NCBI GenBank assembly: GCA_002772535.1
Contig: PFDP01000013.1
Coordinates: forward strand, 37,352-72,301
Direction of reading: 5' to 3'
Origin: Candidatus Peregrinibacteria bacterium CG10_big_fil_rev_8_21_14_0_10_36_19
Lineage (GTDB): Bacteria; Patescibacteriota; Gracilibacteria; UBA1369; LOWO2-01-FULL-3
DNA length: 34,950 nucleotides
Made by a program: the position numbers and the translations under genes. The notes below the pieces were generated by a model that was not told the DNA's origin, did not search any database, and saw only the letters and a program-made list of their open reading frames with translations. Shown piece by piece: positions 21,670 to 28,938 of this stretch. The number at the start of each line of letters is the position of its first letter. The stretch's first letter is position 1.

Positions 21670-23339
21670 ACCTGAGCATTAAGGTTATCGTTGACTCCTT
21701 TTTCCAGATTGTGATTCGCCCAGGAAAACCACTGCGCATAGTAGCTCACGAGCTCATTGCCTTGGTCGTCTTTGATTACTGCTTCACCATTTTTATAGAC
21801 GGCGGTAATTATCGTTCCGTCCTTCATGGTTATCTCCGCTTTTTGGGCTTTGACTAAATTACTGAGCACAAAGGCGATGGGGATTCCCTCGTAATGTGTC
21901 GCCAGAATTATCTCTTTGAGTCTGATATTATAATCTTCTCCTTTGTAGCTTACGGGAAAATAAAGCTCTTCATTATCATTATAATCCCCGTAGGGATAAA
22001 TATCGTAATTTCGTGAATAACCGGTGGTTTCCGACATTATCTCCAAGTTTGGGTAGCTCGTTTTGGCGTTTTCAAATGTCATGACTTGCATGGGAAAACG
22101 AGTGAGTTCCGTATCAGCCAAGTCACCAACAACTGAACGTCCTTCGATTTGTGACCAAAGAGATTCAGTTTTTGTATCGTACATCAGCAAATTGGATTCA
22201 TAGAGTAAACCGCTTACTCCAAATTGTATGATAGAACCGTCTAGTGTCCTTTCATACACAATTGCGGAACTGCAGAGCGGGCAGAAGGTTATTGCAATCT
22301 CTTTTCCTCCGATACTGTCATTGACGATTTCATGCCAGACGAGAATGTTGTAAGGATAAAACTTTGCCTCATTTTCATACTTTATCAAAATGCCCAGATG
22401 CTCATCTCTTAGGTTCGGGTTGTTTTTTGACACTTCATCCAAAGTTCCGAAAATAGGATTGATGATAGCGGGGATACCGTCTTTCCCTGGGCCTCCTGAT
22501 GCAATTTTTGACAGATCAAAACCCGGGGCAAGCTTGGCGGTATTGGTTTCCAGGCCATACTTTTTAAGTTCCTGTTCTTCTTTACCGTTTTGCACTTTGG
22601 TATCCTCGTTGAATAATAGTTTTTTGTCTTTAACGAGTGATTGTTCCAGTTCAAACGCTCCCTGATAACCGTTTTCAATAATGATGGTTTCCAGTTTTTT
22701 ATCCAAACCCGTGATGATGGCGATTCCTGTGAGGATCAGCAGAACGGCCAAGCTTTTCTTAAACCAGCCTTTGGGATTTGATGCTCCTTTAAATTTTGAA
22801 ACTATTTTTTGGCCTCCGTATCCGATTGCCAACAGAGGAATACTCATGCCGATGGCGTAAGCGATCAAGCTTGAAAACGCTACTGAAAAACTCACGGGGA
22901 GCACGATGGCCAAAATCAGGGCAAAAGTGGGAGAGCAGGTTGTAAACACAGGGCCCAGTGAGGCACCAAGGATTATTGCGCCTTTTATGCTCGATTTTTT
23001 GCCGTTTGTCGAAAGCACATTTTGGCTTTTATACAACCCCAACCTGAATGCCATTTTGCTCCAGGTATCAGGGAAAAGCATAGTCAGACCAAAAATAGTT
23101 ATGAGCCCCCCAGAAATGTAAGCCCAAAATGATGAAGGAATCGCTATGAGCGCCGTTGTTGCTTTCAGCAGTAAGGTGAAAACTATTACCGAAATGCTCA
23201 GAGACAGAACAATTATTATTGGTCGAAGTGGATTTTTTTCACCAAGACTTCCCCCAATGATGACTGGGAGCAGGGTGAGGACGCAAGGGGCAAGAATAGT
23301 GAGGATTCCCGCAAGAAATGATGGGATCAGAAGTTCCAT
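21657..23339 (-). CDS. CcdA/DsbD-like transporter fused to DUF3179
   Basis: A 560-residue fusion. Residues ~1-215 are a CcdA/DsbD-type membrane domain of six helices with the redox Cys in LAPCVLTLLP and in TTCSPTFALILAIVLP, which would pass electrons from cytoplasmic thioredoxin outward. Residues ~285-540 are a DUF3179 domain with NPIFGTLDEV, AITFCPLCSSAIVYER and the end HYEGIPIAFVL. The DUF3179 domain presumably lies outside the cell and may receive reducing power through its CxxC. It lies between a thioredoxin lipoprotein (4 bp upstream) and the MerT-like gene (overlapping), so the three act together. Substrate unknown. Confidence 0.9.
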   Translation of the reverse strand: MELLIPSFLAGILTILAPCVLTLLPVIIGGSLGEKNPLRPIIIVLSLSISVIVFTLLLKATTALIAIPSSFWAYISGGLITIFGLTMLFPDTWSKMAFRLGLYKSQNVLSTNGKKSSIKGAIILGASLGPVFTTCSPTFALILAIVLPVSFSVAFSSLIAYAIGMSIPLLAIGYGGQKIVSKFKGASNPKGWFKKSLAVLLILTGIAIITGLDKKLETIIIENGYQGAFELEQSLVKDKKLLFNEDTKVQNGKEEQELKKYGLETNTAKLAPGFDLSKIASGGPGKDGIPAIINPIFGTLDEVSKNNPNLRDEHLGILIKYENEAKFYPYNILVWHEIVNDSIGGKEIAITFCPLCSSAIVYERTLDGSIIQFGVSGLLYESNLLMYDTKTESLWSQIEGRSVVGDLADTELTRFPMQVMTFENAKTSYPNLEIMSETTGYSRNYDIYPYGDYNDNEELYFPVSYKGEDYNIRLKEIILATHYEGIPIAFVLSNLVKAQKAEITMKDGTIITAVYKNGEAVIKDDQGNELVSYYAQWFSWANHNLEKGVNDNLNAQVWQE

Positions 23340-23343
23340 ATTT

Positions 23344-23841
23344 TTAGAGTGAAGCTGTTATCTTTTGGGCGTATTCGTCTATTGATGGCTCAGCCAATTT
23401 AGCGGTTACGTTTCCCTCTTTGTCTATTATTACATGGGTCGACTGCATTACTATTCCATACGTTTTCTTAAGTTCTGTTTCGGTGTCGTAATCAGCTTTT
23501 AGGATGATTGTCCCTTTGGGAAATCTTGGTGTGGAATTTGCCAGATCCTGTTTAATTTTTTTATCTGCGTCTACGCAAGAAGGGCACCAGCCTGCGTGGA
23601 AAAAGATGGCAAAAGGTTTTTCCCCCAGTAGCTCCTGATACTTTTCCTGAGTAAAACTTATATATTGCGGTTTTTCCTCGTTTATTTCCGCCGTTGAGTT
23701 GTTTTCAACTGCAACCGTTTTTTCTTCGATCTTGTTTGTTGTTGCAACTGGGGCTTTTTGGTCACTGTTATTTACAAGTGAGTTTGAACATCCTGCTAGT
23801 GTGAGGGCAAGCACGGGTAGGATTAGAAATTTTTTAAGCAT
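23344..23841 (-). CDS. Thioredoxin-like lipoprotein
   Basis: A 165-residue exported protein with a lipobox LAGC (Cys18) and a thioredoxin fold. The active site WCPSC is at residues 85-89 after AIFFHAG, and STHVIIDKEG is the cis-Pro region (Thr in place of Pro). A ~40-residue polar linker separates lipid anchor and fold. It would sit outside the membrane and exchange electrons with the CcdA-like domain encoded 4 bp downstream, in the style of TlpA/ResA. Confidence 0.92.
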   Translation of the reverse strand: MLKKFLILPVLALTLAGCSNSLVNNSDQKAPVATTNKIEEKTVAVENNSTAEINEEKPQYISFTQEKYQELLGEKPFAIFFHAGWCPSCVDADKKIKQDLANSTPRFPKGTIILKADYDTETELKKTYGIVMQSTHVIIDKEGNVTAKLAEPSIDEYAQKITASL

Positions 23842-23885
23842 AATAAGTTAGTTAGAGATTAAAAAATTGTGAAGCTTGTTTAACT

Positions 23886-24041
23886 TCATTTTTTGTAGCA
23901 ACACTCACCAGCCGGCTTACCTGATCCGCATGTACAAGGGCGTTTGGACATGCAGCAGGCGCCGGCTTTCTTTCCGCTTCCGCAAGCGCATGGTTGCTCA
24001 AGCTCCTGTGATGAGTCTTGTGTGGGGTTTGCATCTTCCAT
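23886..24041 (-). CDS. Small Cys-rich CxCGSGK protein (SEC-C-like)
   Basis: A 51-residue protein with two repeats of the form C-x-C-G-S-G-K-x-x-G-x-C-C (CACGSGKKAGACC at 18-30 and CTCGSGKPAGECC at 36-48). The pattern matches the SEC-C zinc motif. Eight Cys in 51 residues suggest a metal-binding or metallothionein-like role. I prefer this frame over an overlapping 60-residue one because of the Cys repeat and the ATG in line with the operon. It lies 45 bp upstream of the thioredoxin gene and 68 bp downstream of the Crp-like regulator. Confidence 0.85.
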   Translation of the reverse strand: MEDANPTQDSSQELEQPCACGSGKKAGACCMSKRPCTCGSGKPAGECCYKK

Positions 24042-24108
24042 ATAAAATTGAGTTAAGAAATAACATTATTACCTTAACATTGACTTGATTTATTGTCGGT
24101 GATTTTTA

Positions 24109-24729
24109 TCACCAAGGAAGTTTTTTCCCTTCTTTTTTGAGTTCATTGACTGCTCTTGTCACCGTTTCTCTTGATAATCCCGTAAGCTGCCCCAGTCGTT
24201 CATGGGTTATTGCTGTTTTTCGACCAAAAAGCTTGTTCAGCGGATTATCGTTTGCTTTTTGTTGCAATTCCAGTTGTTGTAATATCTTCTCTTTGGCGTC
24301 AAACAGACCGCTCTTCAATCGGTTTTCGTATTGTTGTACTTTGTCCGACATTATCTGAAGAAATCTCATCATAATTTTTGGTCTTTCCTGAAGAATTTTG
24401 GCGAAATCTTCTGCCGTGAAAATGCAAATATAGGAATCCTGGCTGGCTTCCGCAAAGTGAGTACTTTTGCTTTCCTCGAATGAGATGTTGCCAAAAATTG
24501 ACCCCGGCTTAAGGGTCTCGATAATAAGGCGCTTTCCCATGTGTGAATTGTAAAGCGTGACCTCTCCCTTTTTCAGTATATAGATAAAACTATTTTCTTC
24601 TTCGGGAATATAGATCAATTCTTTTTTTGAGCACGTTTTTTCTTTCATATTTTTTGCAATGCTCATTATTTCGCTGTCGGGTATTCCCGCGAATAGATCT
24701 ATTTGTTGGAGATACCAGTGTTTATTCAT
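24109..24729 (-). CDS. Crp/Fnr-family transcription regulator
   Basis: A 206-residue regulator. Residues ~1-115 form a cyclic-nucleotide-binding-like beta barrel (FIYILKKGEVTLYNSHMGKR, then LKPGSIFGNISFEES). A long dimer helix follows (~120-150). The C-terminal winged HTH ends in GQLTGLSRETVTRAVNELKK (~180-200). There is no Fnr-type Cys cluster at the N-terminus. First gene of the minus-strand thiol/metal module, so it probably controls that module and may sense redox or metal state; the ligand is unknown. Confidence 0.92.
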   Translation of the reverse strand: MNKHWYLQQIDLFAGIPDSEIMSIAKNMKEKTCSKKELIYIPEEENSFIYILKKGEVTLYNSHMGKRLIIETLKPGSIFGNISFEESKSTHFAEASQDSYICIFTAEDFAKILQERPKIMMRFLQIMSDKVQQYENRLKSGLFDAKEKILQQLELQQKANDNPLNKLFGRKTAITHERLGQLTGLSRETVTRAVNELKKEGKKLPW

Positions 24730-24800
24730 GCAATTTATGATTATGGGTTTTTTGATTTCACTTGCACTATACTAAAAAACTGTTGGTTTTTATATAAAAG

Positions 24801-24860
24801 TGTTTTCGAAGCGACCAGCGGGAGCGGAGAACAAAAGGGGTGAATGCCCGAAGCCCAAAA
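24801..24860. repeat. Hybrid B/A hairpin element between two cargo blocks
   Basis: The left part (GTTTTCGAAGCG...GGAGCGGAG) resembles a B element; the right part (ACAAAAGGGGTGAATGCCCG, then GCCCAAAA) is the right half of an A element with its left arm missing. It lies exactly between the thiol/metal module and the membrane-protein pair, so it looks like the seam of two joined units. Confidence 0.7.
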
Positions 24861-24874
24861 TACTTTTGTATCAT

Positions 24875-25441
24875 TTAAATGGCGGCTGATGCTGCTCTGG
24901 CTAGATTGTAGAGATTTAAGAGAAATCCAACAGTAAATATTAGCCTACCCATCACATCTAGCGTGATATCCTTATTTTTTCCACGTCTGAAGGTGGATAT
25001 AATAAATGCTCCAAAGAAAATTGTGAGGATGGCTGCGGGCACAAGCCAGTCTTTGTTTGGCACAGCCGTATATAATATTGTTCCCATGCTGGTAAATGCA
25101 ATGAAGTAGAGTATCTCTGGAAGTTTTGATGTATGAATATTGGTACTTATTTTTTTCACTTCTTCTTTTAAGGATTTTTTGAAAAAGTAAAGACGGAGGC
25201 CGAAGGCTGAAAATATTAGAATAGCCATTACCCAGACAAGTTCAGGTGGTTGGATAATTTTTGAAAGAATTACGAGCATGGGAGTCCAAACTAAAAATAC
25301 CACTGCAACTCGACGTGGCCACATGTCGAGGTATCTTTGTAACTTGCCGTTACTGGGAGCCCACCATGACATATATAAATTTGGAAAAATCTCTACTAAA
25401 GGGGAAAATAAGGAAAGCACCAGGATCATTTCGATTTTCAT
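24875..25441 (-). CDS. Polytopic membrane protein of cassette C7
   Basis: A 188-residue membrane protein with about five helices, starting MKIEMILVLSLFSPLVEI. I start it at 25441 because that ATG overlaps the stop of the upstream gene as ATGA (translational coupling); an upstream in-frame ATG at 25552 lies inside that gene. The motif LYMSWWAPSNGKLQRYLDMW in the first loop and RRGKNKDITLDVMGRLIF late in the protein are distinctive, but I do not recognise the family. Confidence 0.75.
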   Translation of the reverse strand: MKIEMILVLSLFSPLVEIFPNLYMSWWAPSNGKLQRYLDMWPRRVAVVFLVWTPMLVILSKIIQPPELVWVMAILIFSAFGLRLYFFKKSLKEEVKKISTNIHTSKLPEILYFIAFTSMGTILYTAVPNKDWLVPAAILTIFFGAFIISTFRRGKNKDITLDVMGRLIFTVGFLLNLYNLARAASAAI

Positions 25442-26703
25442 AACATTGGTTGTGACATTGCAAGAGATAATAGTATCCAACCGGTCGTAAATAGCGGTTC
25501 CCCAACAGAGTAGACAATAGGATTTGGGTTTGATTTTTTTGTGTTCATCCAATAGTCACCTCGTTTTCGATCTTTAAATACAGTTATTTGTCCTAATATA
25601 ATTAATGGAACTCCAATAAAGGCTAGATATCTTGTAATACCTCCGTTGTAGCCAATATTGTATGCAAGAGCGAAGAATATAAGCACGAAAATCATAGAAA
25701 ATCTCATTTTCCATTTCATACTGCCTTTATATACGGCTGTTTGTATTAATCCACCTGCCGTTATTGCCTGGAGCATACTCGTAGCCAAGAGAAGCCATCT
25801 GCGTGTGTCCGGCACTACGAATGTGTTATCTATTGCAATAAAACTTGCCAGTCCAAATAGTGTCCATAGTGTGAAAAAAGGGACAATAGATTCGAAAAGA
25901 CGACCAAAGTGGGCGCCGCTGGTTCCAAGGCCTACATATTTCCCCCCTTCGTCATGTGCATAATCGATCATCATTACAATGGGAACCATTCCTAAACCGG
26001 CAAAGAAGGCCAGAGCAGTTCTTGCATTGAAGTATATTGGTAGTCCACTATCTATCGTGCCTGTCGTAGATGACATTCCTACCCAGAATAGAAACCATCC
26101 GAGAATAAAGAGAGGTCCTCCCATATTATATACGATTGGATTTGGGTTTGGTTTTCCATATTTTTCCCAACTGTCCCCCATTTTTCTGTATTTCCATAAG
26201 ATTTTCATGGAAGCAATGATAGATACTGCTCCTATGCCACCGAGTATGAATGTTGTAATTCCAATATTTGTTGCAAGTCCGGACGTAATTGTTAGACCTA
26301 CCCAGGAAAGCACAAATGCCATGCTTAGTTTCATCTTTTTCTTTTTCTTTCGATATCGGACTGCATCGCCCATTGGGACAGATGCCACTATTGCCAATAT
26401 TAATGCGAATACAATTACACCAATATTCATAGGGCTGAAATCCGGTGTGGTGCCTCCACTTGTTGGAAAGAGATAGGAAATGGCAAAGATCACCCACCCA
26501 AGTATAAAAAGAATAGGAAATGGAAATGCTCTATCTAGCTCTTTCTCTAAATCCTTGCCATTTTCTTTTGTGCGTTTGTAAGCAACCGACCCCTTTTCAT
26601 CCCAGGTGCGATCCACATACCAAACACCAATTATGAGAGTTATTATTCCAATGAGAGATAAAATCGATCGAGGGCCAAATTGAATGATAAGATCAGGGGT
26701 CAT
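25438..26703 (-). CDS. Polytopic membrane protein with internal duplication
   Basis: A 421-residue integral membrane protein with about ten to twelve helices. Two halves share a block of the type KSNPNPIVYSVGEPLF (near residue 400) and GKPNPNPIVYNMGGPLF (near 185), each preceded by a DYWM/DSWEKYGK-like basic loop, so the protein arose by duplication. No transporter or enzyme signature was recognised. It is coupled to the 188-residue membrane protein by an ATGA overlap. The pair lies right of the hybrid element, as a separate cargo block within cassette C7. Confidence 0.78.
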   Translation of the reverse strand: MTPDLIIQFGPRSILSLIGIITLIIGVWYVDRTWDEKGSVAYKRTKENGKDLEKELDRAFPFPILFILGWVIFAISYLFPTSGGTTPDFSPMNIGVIVFALILAIVASVPMGDAVRYRKKKKKMKLSMAFVLSWVGLTITSGLATNIGITTFILGGIGAVSIIASMKILWKYRKMGDSWEKYGKPNPNPIVYNMGGPLFILGWFLFWVGMSSTTGTIDSGLPIYFNARTALAFFAGLGMVPIVMMIDYAHDEGGKYVGLGTSGAHFGRLFESIVPFFTLWTLFGLASFIAIDNTFVVPDTRRWLLLATSMLQAITAGGLIQTAVYKGSMKWKMRFSMIFVLIFFALAYNIGYNGGITRYLAFIGVPLIILGQITVFKDRKRGDYWMNTKKSNPNPIVYSVGEPLFTTGWILLSLAMSQPML

Positions 26704-26793
26704 AAAGATTGAGGTTAGGATTTATTGTGTTTGTTAATTGTTGAATAATTTTATAGTGTCTTGATTATCTCTTAATTCTTGTAATAAATAAAT

Positions 26794-26833
26794 GTTTTCG
26801 TAGAGGAGCGAAGAAAAATCCATATTTCCCCTC
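26794..26833. repeat. Hairpin element B3
   Basis: GTTTTCG...CGAAG hairpin with the tail TCCATATTTCCCCT. It lies between the membrane-protein gene and the right terminal inverted repeat of C7. Confidence 0.75.
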
Positions 26834-26839
26834 TATAAT

Positions 26840-26908
26840 AAAACAAAAACAAAATCGGATTCTTTTTAAGAGCTGGGGCGATAGCCCCAAAAGGAAAACA
26901 TGTATTTC
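26840..26908. repeat. Right terminal inverted repeat of cassette C7
   Basis: Inverted counterpart of 20641-20710: A-rich stretch, CGGATTCTTTTTAAGAGC, hairpin GGGGC/GCCCC, AAAGGAAAACATGTA, ending at the attC S8 core. Confidence 0.9.
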
Positions 26909-27030
26909 ATATAACGTCCAGCACTATGCGATGTTCACTGGCGGTATAATATCGCATGAAGTGCGGTACAGCCAGTGAATATGGGCGGAGGCTTTTGCAA
27001 AAAGCCGTAGCCGCATACTGCGTGTTGTGC
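26909..27030 (-). other. attC site S8
   Basis: Right core GTTGTGC (27024-27030), left core ATATAAC (26909-26915). The left core is the inverse of the S7 right core. Inner arms TTCACTGGC and GCCAGTGAA with TATAAT between. The right flank AAACGAAAATTT recurs inverted left of S9. Confidence 0.9.
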
Positions 27031-27044
27031 GATGAAACGAAAAT

Positions 27045-27347
27045 TTACTTTTCTTCCACTTCTACGTCTAAGTGATCTTCTCTTTTGGCGAAATGAATTA
27101 TGGCATTTTCTCTGAAAACACTCCAATTTGCATCTACTGTATTTGAATATGGAGAATCATAAGGCGGGCAATCATTTCCTTCTACTGTTGCGACAAAATC
27201 ATCTTCCTTCATCTCGTCATGATAATAGTAAATGGGTTTCTTTTTGTGATCGTGATCTCTAAAAAGATCGCAACTTATTTGATATTTTTTGCCCGCAGTT
27301 TCCACGGTTTTCATTTCGCCTGGTTTTAGTTGAAATTTTTCAGACAT
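27045..27347 (-). CDS. Cassette C8: hypothetical protein
   Basis: A 100-residue soluble acidic protein, MSEKFQLKPGEMKTVETAGK. It is rich in His/Asp/Tyr in the middle (CDLFRDHDHKKKPIYYYHDE), with a predicted beta-rich fold. No family recognised. The stop is 15 bp from the attC core and the start 18 bp from the next attC core, a tight cassette. Confidence 0.75.
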   Translation of the reverse strand: MSEKFQLKPGEMKTVETAGKKYQISCDLFRDHDHKKKPIYYYHDEMKEDDFVATVEGNDCPPYDSPYSNTVDANWSVFRENAIIHFAKREDHLDVEVEEK

Positions 27348-27364
27348 GAAATTTTCGTTTTTTC

Positions 27365-27709
27365 GTACAACGTTTCTGCATAGCCGATGTTTGGCAGTGG
27401 TAAAATGGGAGCGCTAGCGACCCACCACTGCCAAATTTGGGTGAGCGAGCGTTCAAAATTATTTTTTATCTACTTGTATATAACCTTGTTGCAAACAGTA
27501 GCCAATAGCATATTTGTCTGCTTTTTCTTTTGTATCAAATTGCTTGTCCCAAGAACTTTCTTGCATATTGGTATGAGGTCCGCTTTGGATGATTCGATTG
27601 AAGCTTGGAACCCATTTCCCATTTGATACGATGTTGGTTCGAAGAATGTGTTCATAGATATTGATTAAAAAATAATTTTAGCTCGCGAACCGGCTATGCC
27701 GTGTTGTGC
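27365..27709 (-). other. attC site S9, interrupted by a gene
   Basis: Right core GTTGTGC (27703-27709) and left core GTACAAC (27365-27371) with a normal inner hairpin (TTTGGCAGTGG/CCACTGCCAAA) at 27389-27436. The outer arms are complementary (CTGCATAGCCG and CGGCTATGCC). About 230 bp with a gene lie in the loop region, enclosed by GCGAGC/GCTCGC and AAAATTATTTTTTA/TAAAAAATAATTTT. Other sites have 10-50 bp at this position. Confidence 0.8.
27459..27657 (-). pseudogene. Gene nested inside attC S9 (start unclear)
   Basis: The frame reading YEHILRTNIVSNGKWVPSFN, RIIQSGPHTNMQESSWDKQF, DTKEKADKYAIGYCLQQGYI, QVDKK looks like a genuine small protein: a beta-hairpin with GKWVPS followed by FDTKEKADKYAIGY, a pattern known from short bacterial proteins of unknown function. 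It has no in-frame ATG at its beginning. An ATG at 27653-27655 is one base out of frame, so a single-base deletion just after it, or a non-ATG start, would account for it. A 61-residue frame from that ATG exists but looks non-coding. Confidence 0.5.
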
Positions 27710-27730
27710 GATGTTATTAAAAAATTCTAA

Positions 27731-28138
27731 TTAGATTGGTGAATATGGGTCAAAGTTTTCTTCTTGAAATGAAATTGAAGGATCTTCTTTGCCGGTAAAA
27801 TTAACTGTGTTTTTACATTCAGGGCACTTTGAAAAATTGCTATTTATGTATGTTGGAATAGTTCTGATAAGATCTTTACTCTTATCGAAACACCTAGAAC
27901 AAAATGGACCATCTTTATTATCTTTATGCCAATAGCTATTGTTTTCGAAAAAGTAGTTTTCTTGGGTTTCTAGTTGTTTTTTTAGATGTACATTGTCTTT
28001 TTGCAATTTTTCAATTCTGTCTCTTTTTTCAAATAAATCATCAATGAGATCTAATATTTTTTGATATTCATCTATTTTACCGGCCTCTTTCAAAACTTTG
28101 GCTGCGTCTTTGGCTGCATCATATATTCCCATATTCAT
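27731..28138 (-). CDS. Cassette C9: coiled-coil zinc-ribbon protein
   Basis: A 135-residue protein. Residues 1-65 are helical and include a coiled coil (YQKILDLIDDLFEKRDRIEK). The C-terminal half has two CxxC pairs, FCSRCFDKSKD and KCPECKNTVNF, forming a probable zinc ribbon, separated by DLIRTIPTYI. This arrangement (MGIYDAAKDAA start, coiled coil, GPFCSRC ribbon) is a recurring small-protein family found in mobile regions; its function is not known to me. Met3 (28132) is an alternative start that fits the family better. Confidence 0.8.
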   Translation of the reverse strand: MNMGIYDAAKDAAKVLKEAGKIDEYQKILDLIDDLFEKRDRIEKLQKDNVHLKKQLETQENYFFENNSYWHKDNKDGPFCSRCFDKSKDLIRTIPTYINSNFSKCPECKNTVNFTGKEDPSISFQEENFDPYSPI

Positions 28139-28168
28139 TTAGGGGTTAAAGAATTTTTTAATAATTTC

Positions 28169-28310
28169 GTACAACGTCCGCGTATAGCCGATGTTTGCTG
28201 GTGATATAATAGCGCACGTAGTGAGCCATCACCAGCAAATATGGGTGAGGGCTTTGAGGCCGTGCGAAGCCAGCCGAAAAGAAGCCCGAACCGGCTATAC
28301 GCTGTTAGGC
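28169..28310 (-). other. attC site S10
   Basis: Right core GTTAGGC (28304-28310, perfect), left core GTACAAC (28169-28175). Outer arms GCGTATAGCCG and CGGCTATACGC pair over 11 bp; the left side has three extra unpaired bases, the usual asymmetry of attC. The right flank GATTAAAAATTT recurs inverted left of S11. Confidence 0.92.
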
Positions 28311-28327
28311 GATGGATTAAAAATTTT

Positions 28328-28765
28328 CTACTCATTCAGGTGAATTGCCAAAACCGTCGGCCTCAATCCTAAAGCACGGCAGCCGAGGAGTCTGGAATTT
28401 CCTGCTAGTAGGTTTGGTTGGTGTCCTTCTCGATAAAGAACTACAGGAGCGGGCATGGTGGCACCATTTTTAAGACCATCTTCGATTTTTTGAAAATCAC
28501 GCTTGCCTTCAAGATGCTCATGTATTTGTTCACTTGTCCATGTTGTGTCCCGAGAATCACAATTTTCCATATTTTCCCAGTCTTCATCACTAAGCTCCTG
28601 TAGTTCTGCTTGTTTGAATGCTTCGACAAGGGGATCAAGAGCAGTTCCAGACTCCTTGGCGTGTCTTTCAAGCTCTCCCATTTCTTCTTCAAGTGATGGT
28701 TTTTGCCATTGAGGTTTTGGCAATTCATTTTCTGCGCCAGCATCGTATGATGGAAATTCACTCAT
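28328..28765 (-). CDS. Cassette C10: ParB/sulfiredoxin-like protein
   Basis: A 145-residue soluble protein. The C-terminal third (~100-142) has PAPVVLYREGHQPNLLAGNS followed by RLLGCRALGLRPTVLAIHL, the GN(S/T)R motif and strand order of ParB N-terminal/sulfiredoxin-like nucleotide-binding domains. The N-terminal part is acidic and helical. Similar short proteins are found as single genes in many bacteria; the activity is unknown. The start is 30 bp from attC S11, which carries a promoter-like TTGCAC, 17 nt, TATTAT on this strand. Confidence 0.8.
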   Translation of the reverse strand: MSEFPSYDAGAENELPKPQWQKPSLEEEMGELERHAKESGTALDPLVEAFKQAELQELSDEDWENMENCDSRDTTWTSEQIHEHLEGKRDFQKIEDGLKNGATMPAPVVLYREGHQPNLLAGNSRLLGCRALGLRPTVLAIHLNE

Positions 28766-28794
28766 ATTGATAGTTTAGAAATTTTTAATCTTTC

Positions 28795-28919
28795 GCCTAA
28801 CGTTTCTGCGTATGCGATGTTGCGCGGGTGTATAATAGCCGACAGGCTACACCCGTGCAATATGGGCGGAGGTTTGCGGAGGTACGGAGCAAGCCGTAGC
28901 CGCATACGCAGTGTTATGT
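28795..28919 (-). other. attC site S11
   Basis: Right core GTTATGT (28913-28919), left core GCCTAAC (28795-28801). The inner hairpin is almost identical to S7. Promoter-like pair on the minus strand: TTGCAC (28860-28855), 17 nt, TATTAT (28837-28832). The right flank TAGGCAAAAATGC recurs inverted left of S12. Confidence 0.92.
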
Positions 28920-28938
28920 GATGTAGGCAAAAATGCAC

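Noticed and set aside
23852-24034. A 60-residue minus-strand frame in the Crp-thioredoxin gap
   Set aside because: The alternative frame has two perfect CxCGSGKxxGxCC repeats and an operon-consistent ATG, so it is the real gene.
24109-24729. A MerR-type or mercury-specific regulator for the MerT-like gene
   Set aside because: The protein is plainly Crp/Fnr-type with a cyclic-nucleotide-like barrel; no MerR helix-turn-helix or mercury-binding Cys set is present.
27470-27655. A 61-residue frame with ATG inside attC S9
   Set aside because: The overlapping frame without ATG has a more protein-like sequence (GKWVPS, FDTKEKADKYAIGY); the ATG frame looks like its +1 shadow.
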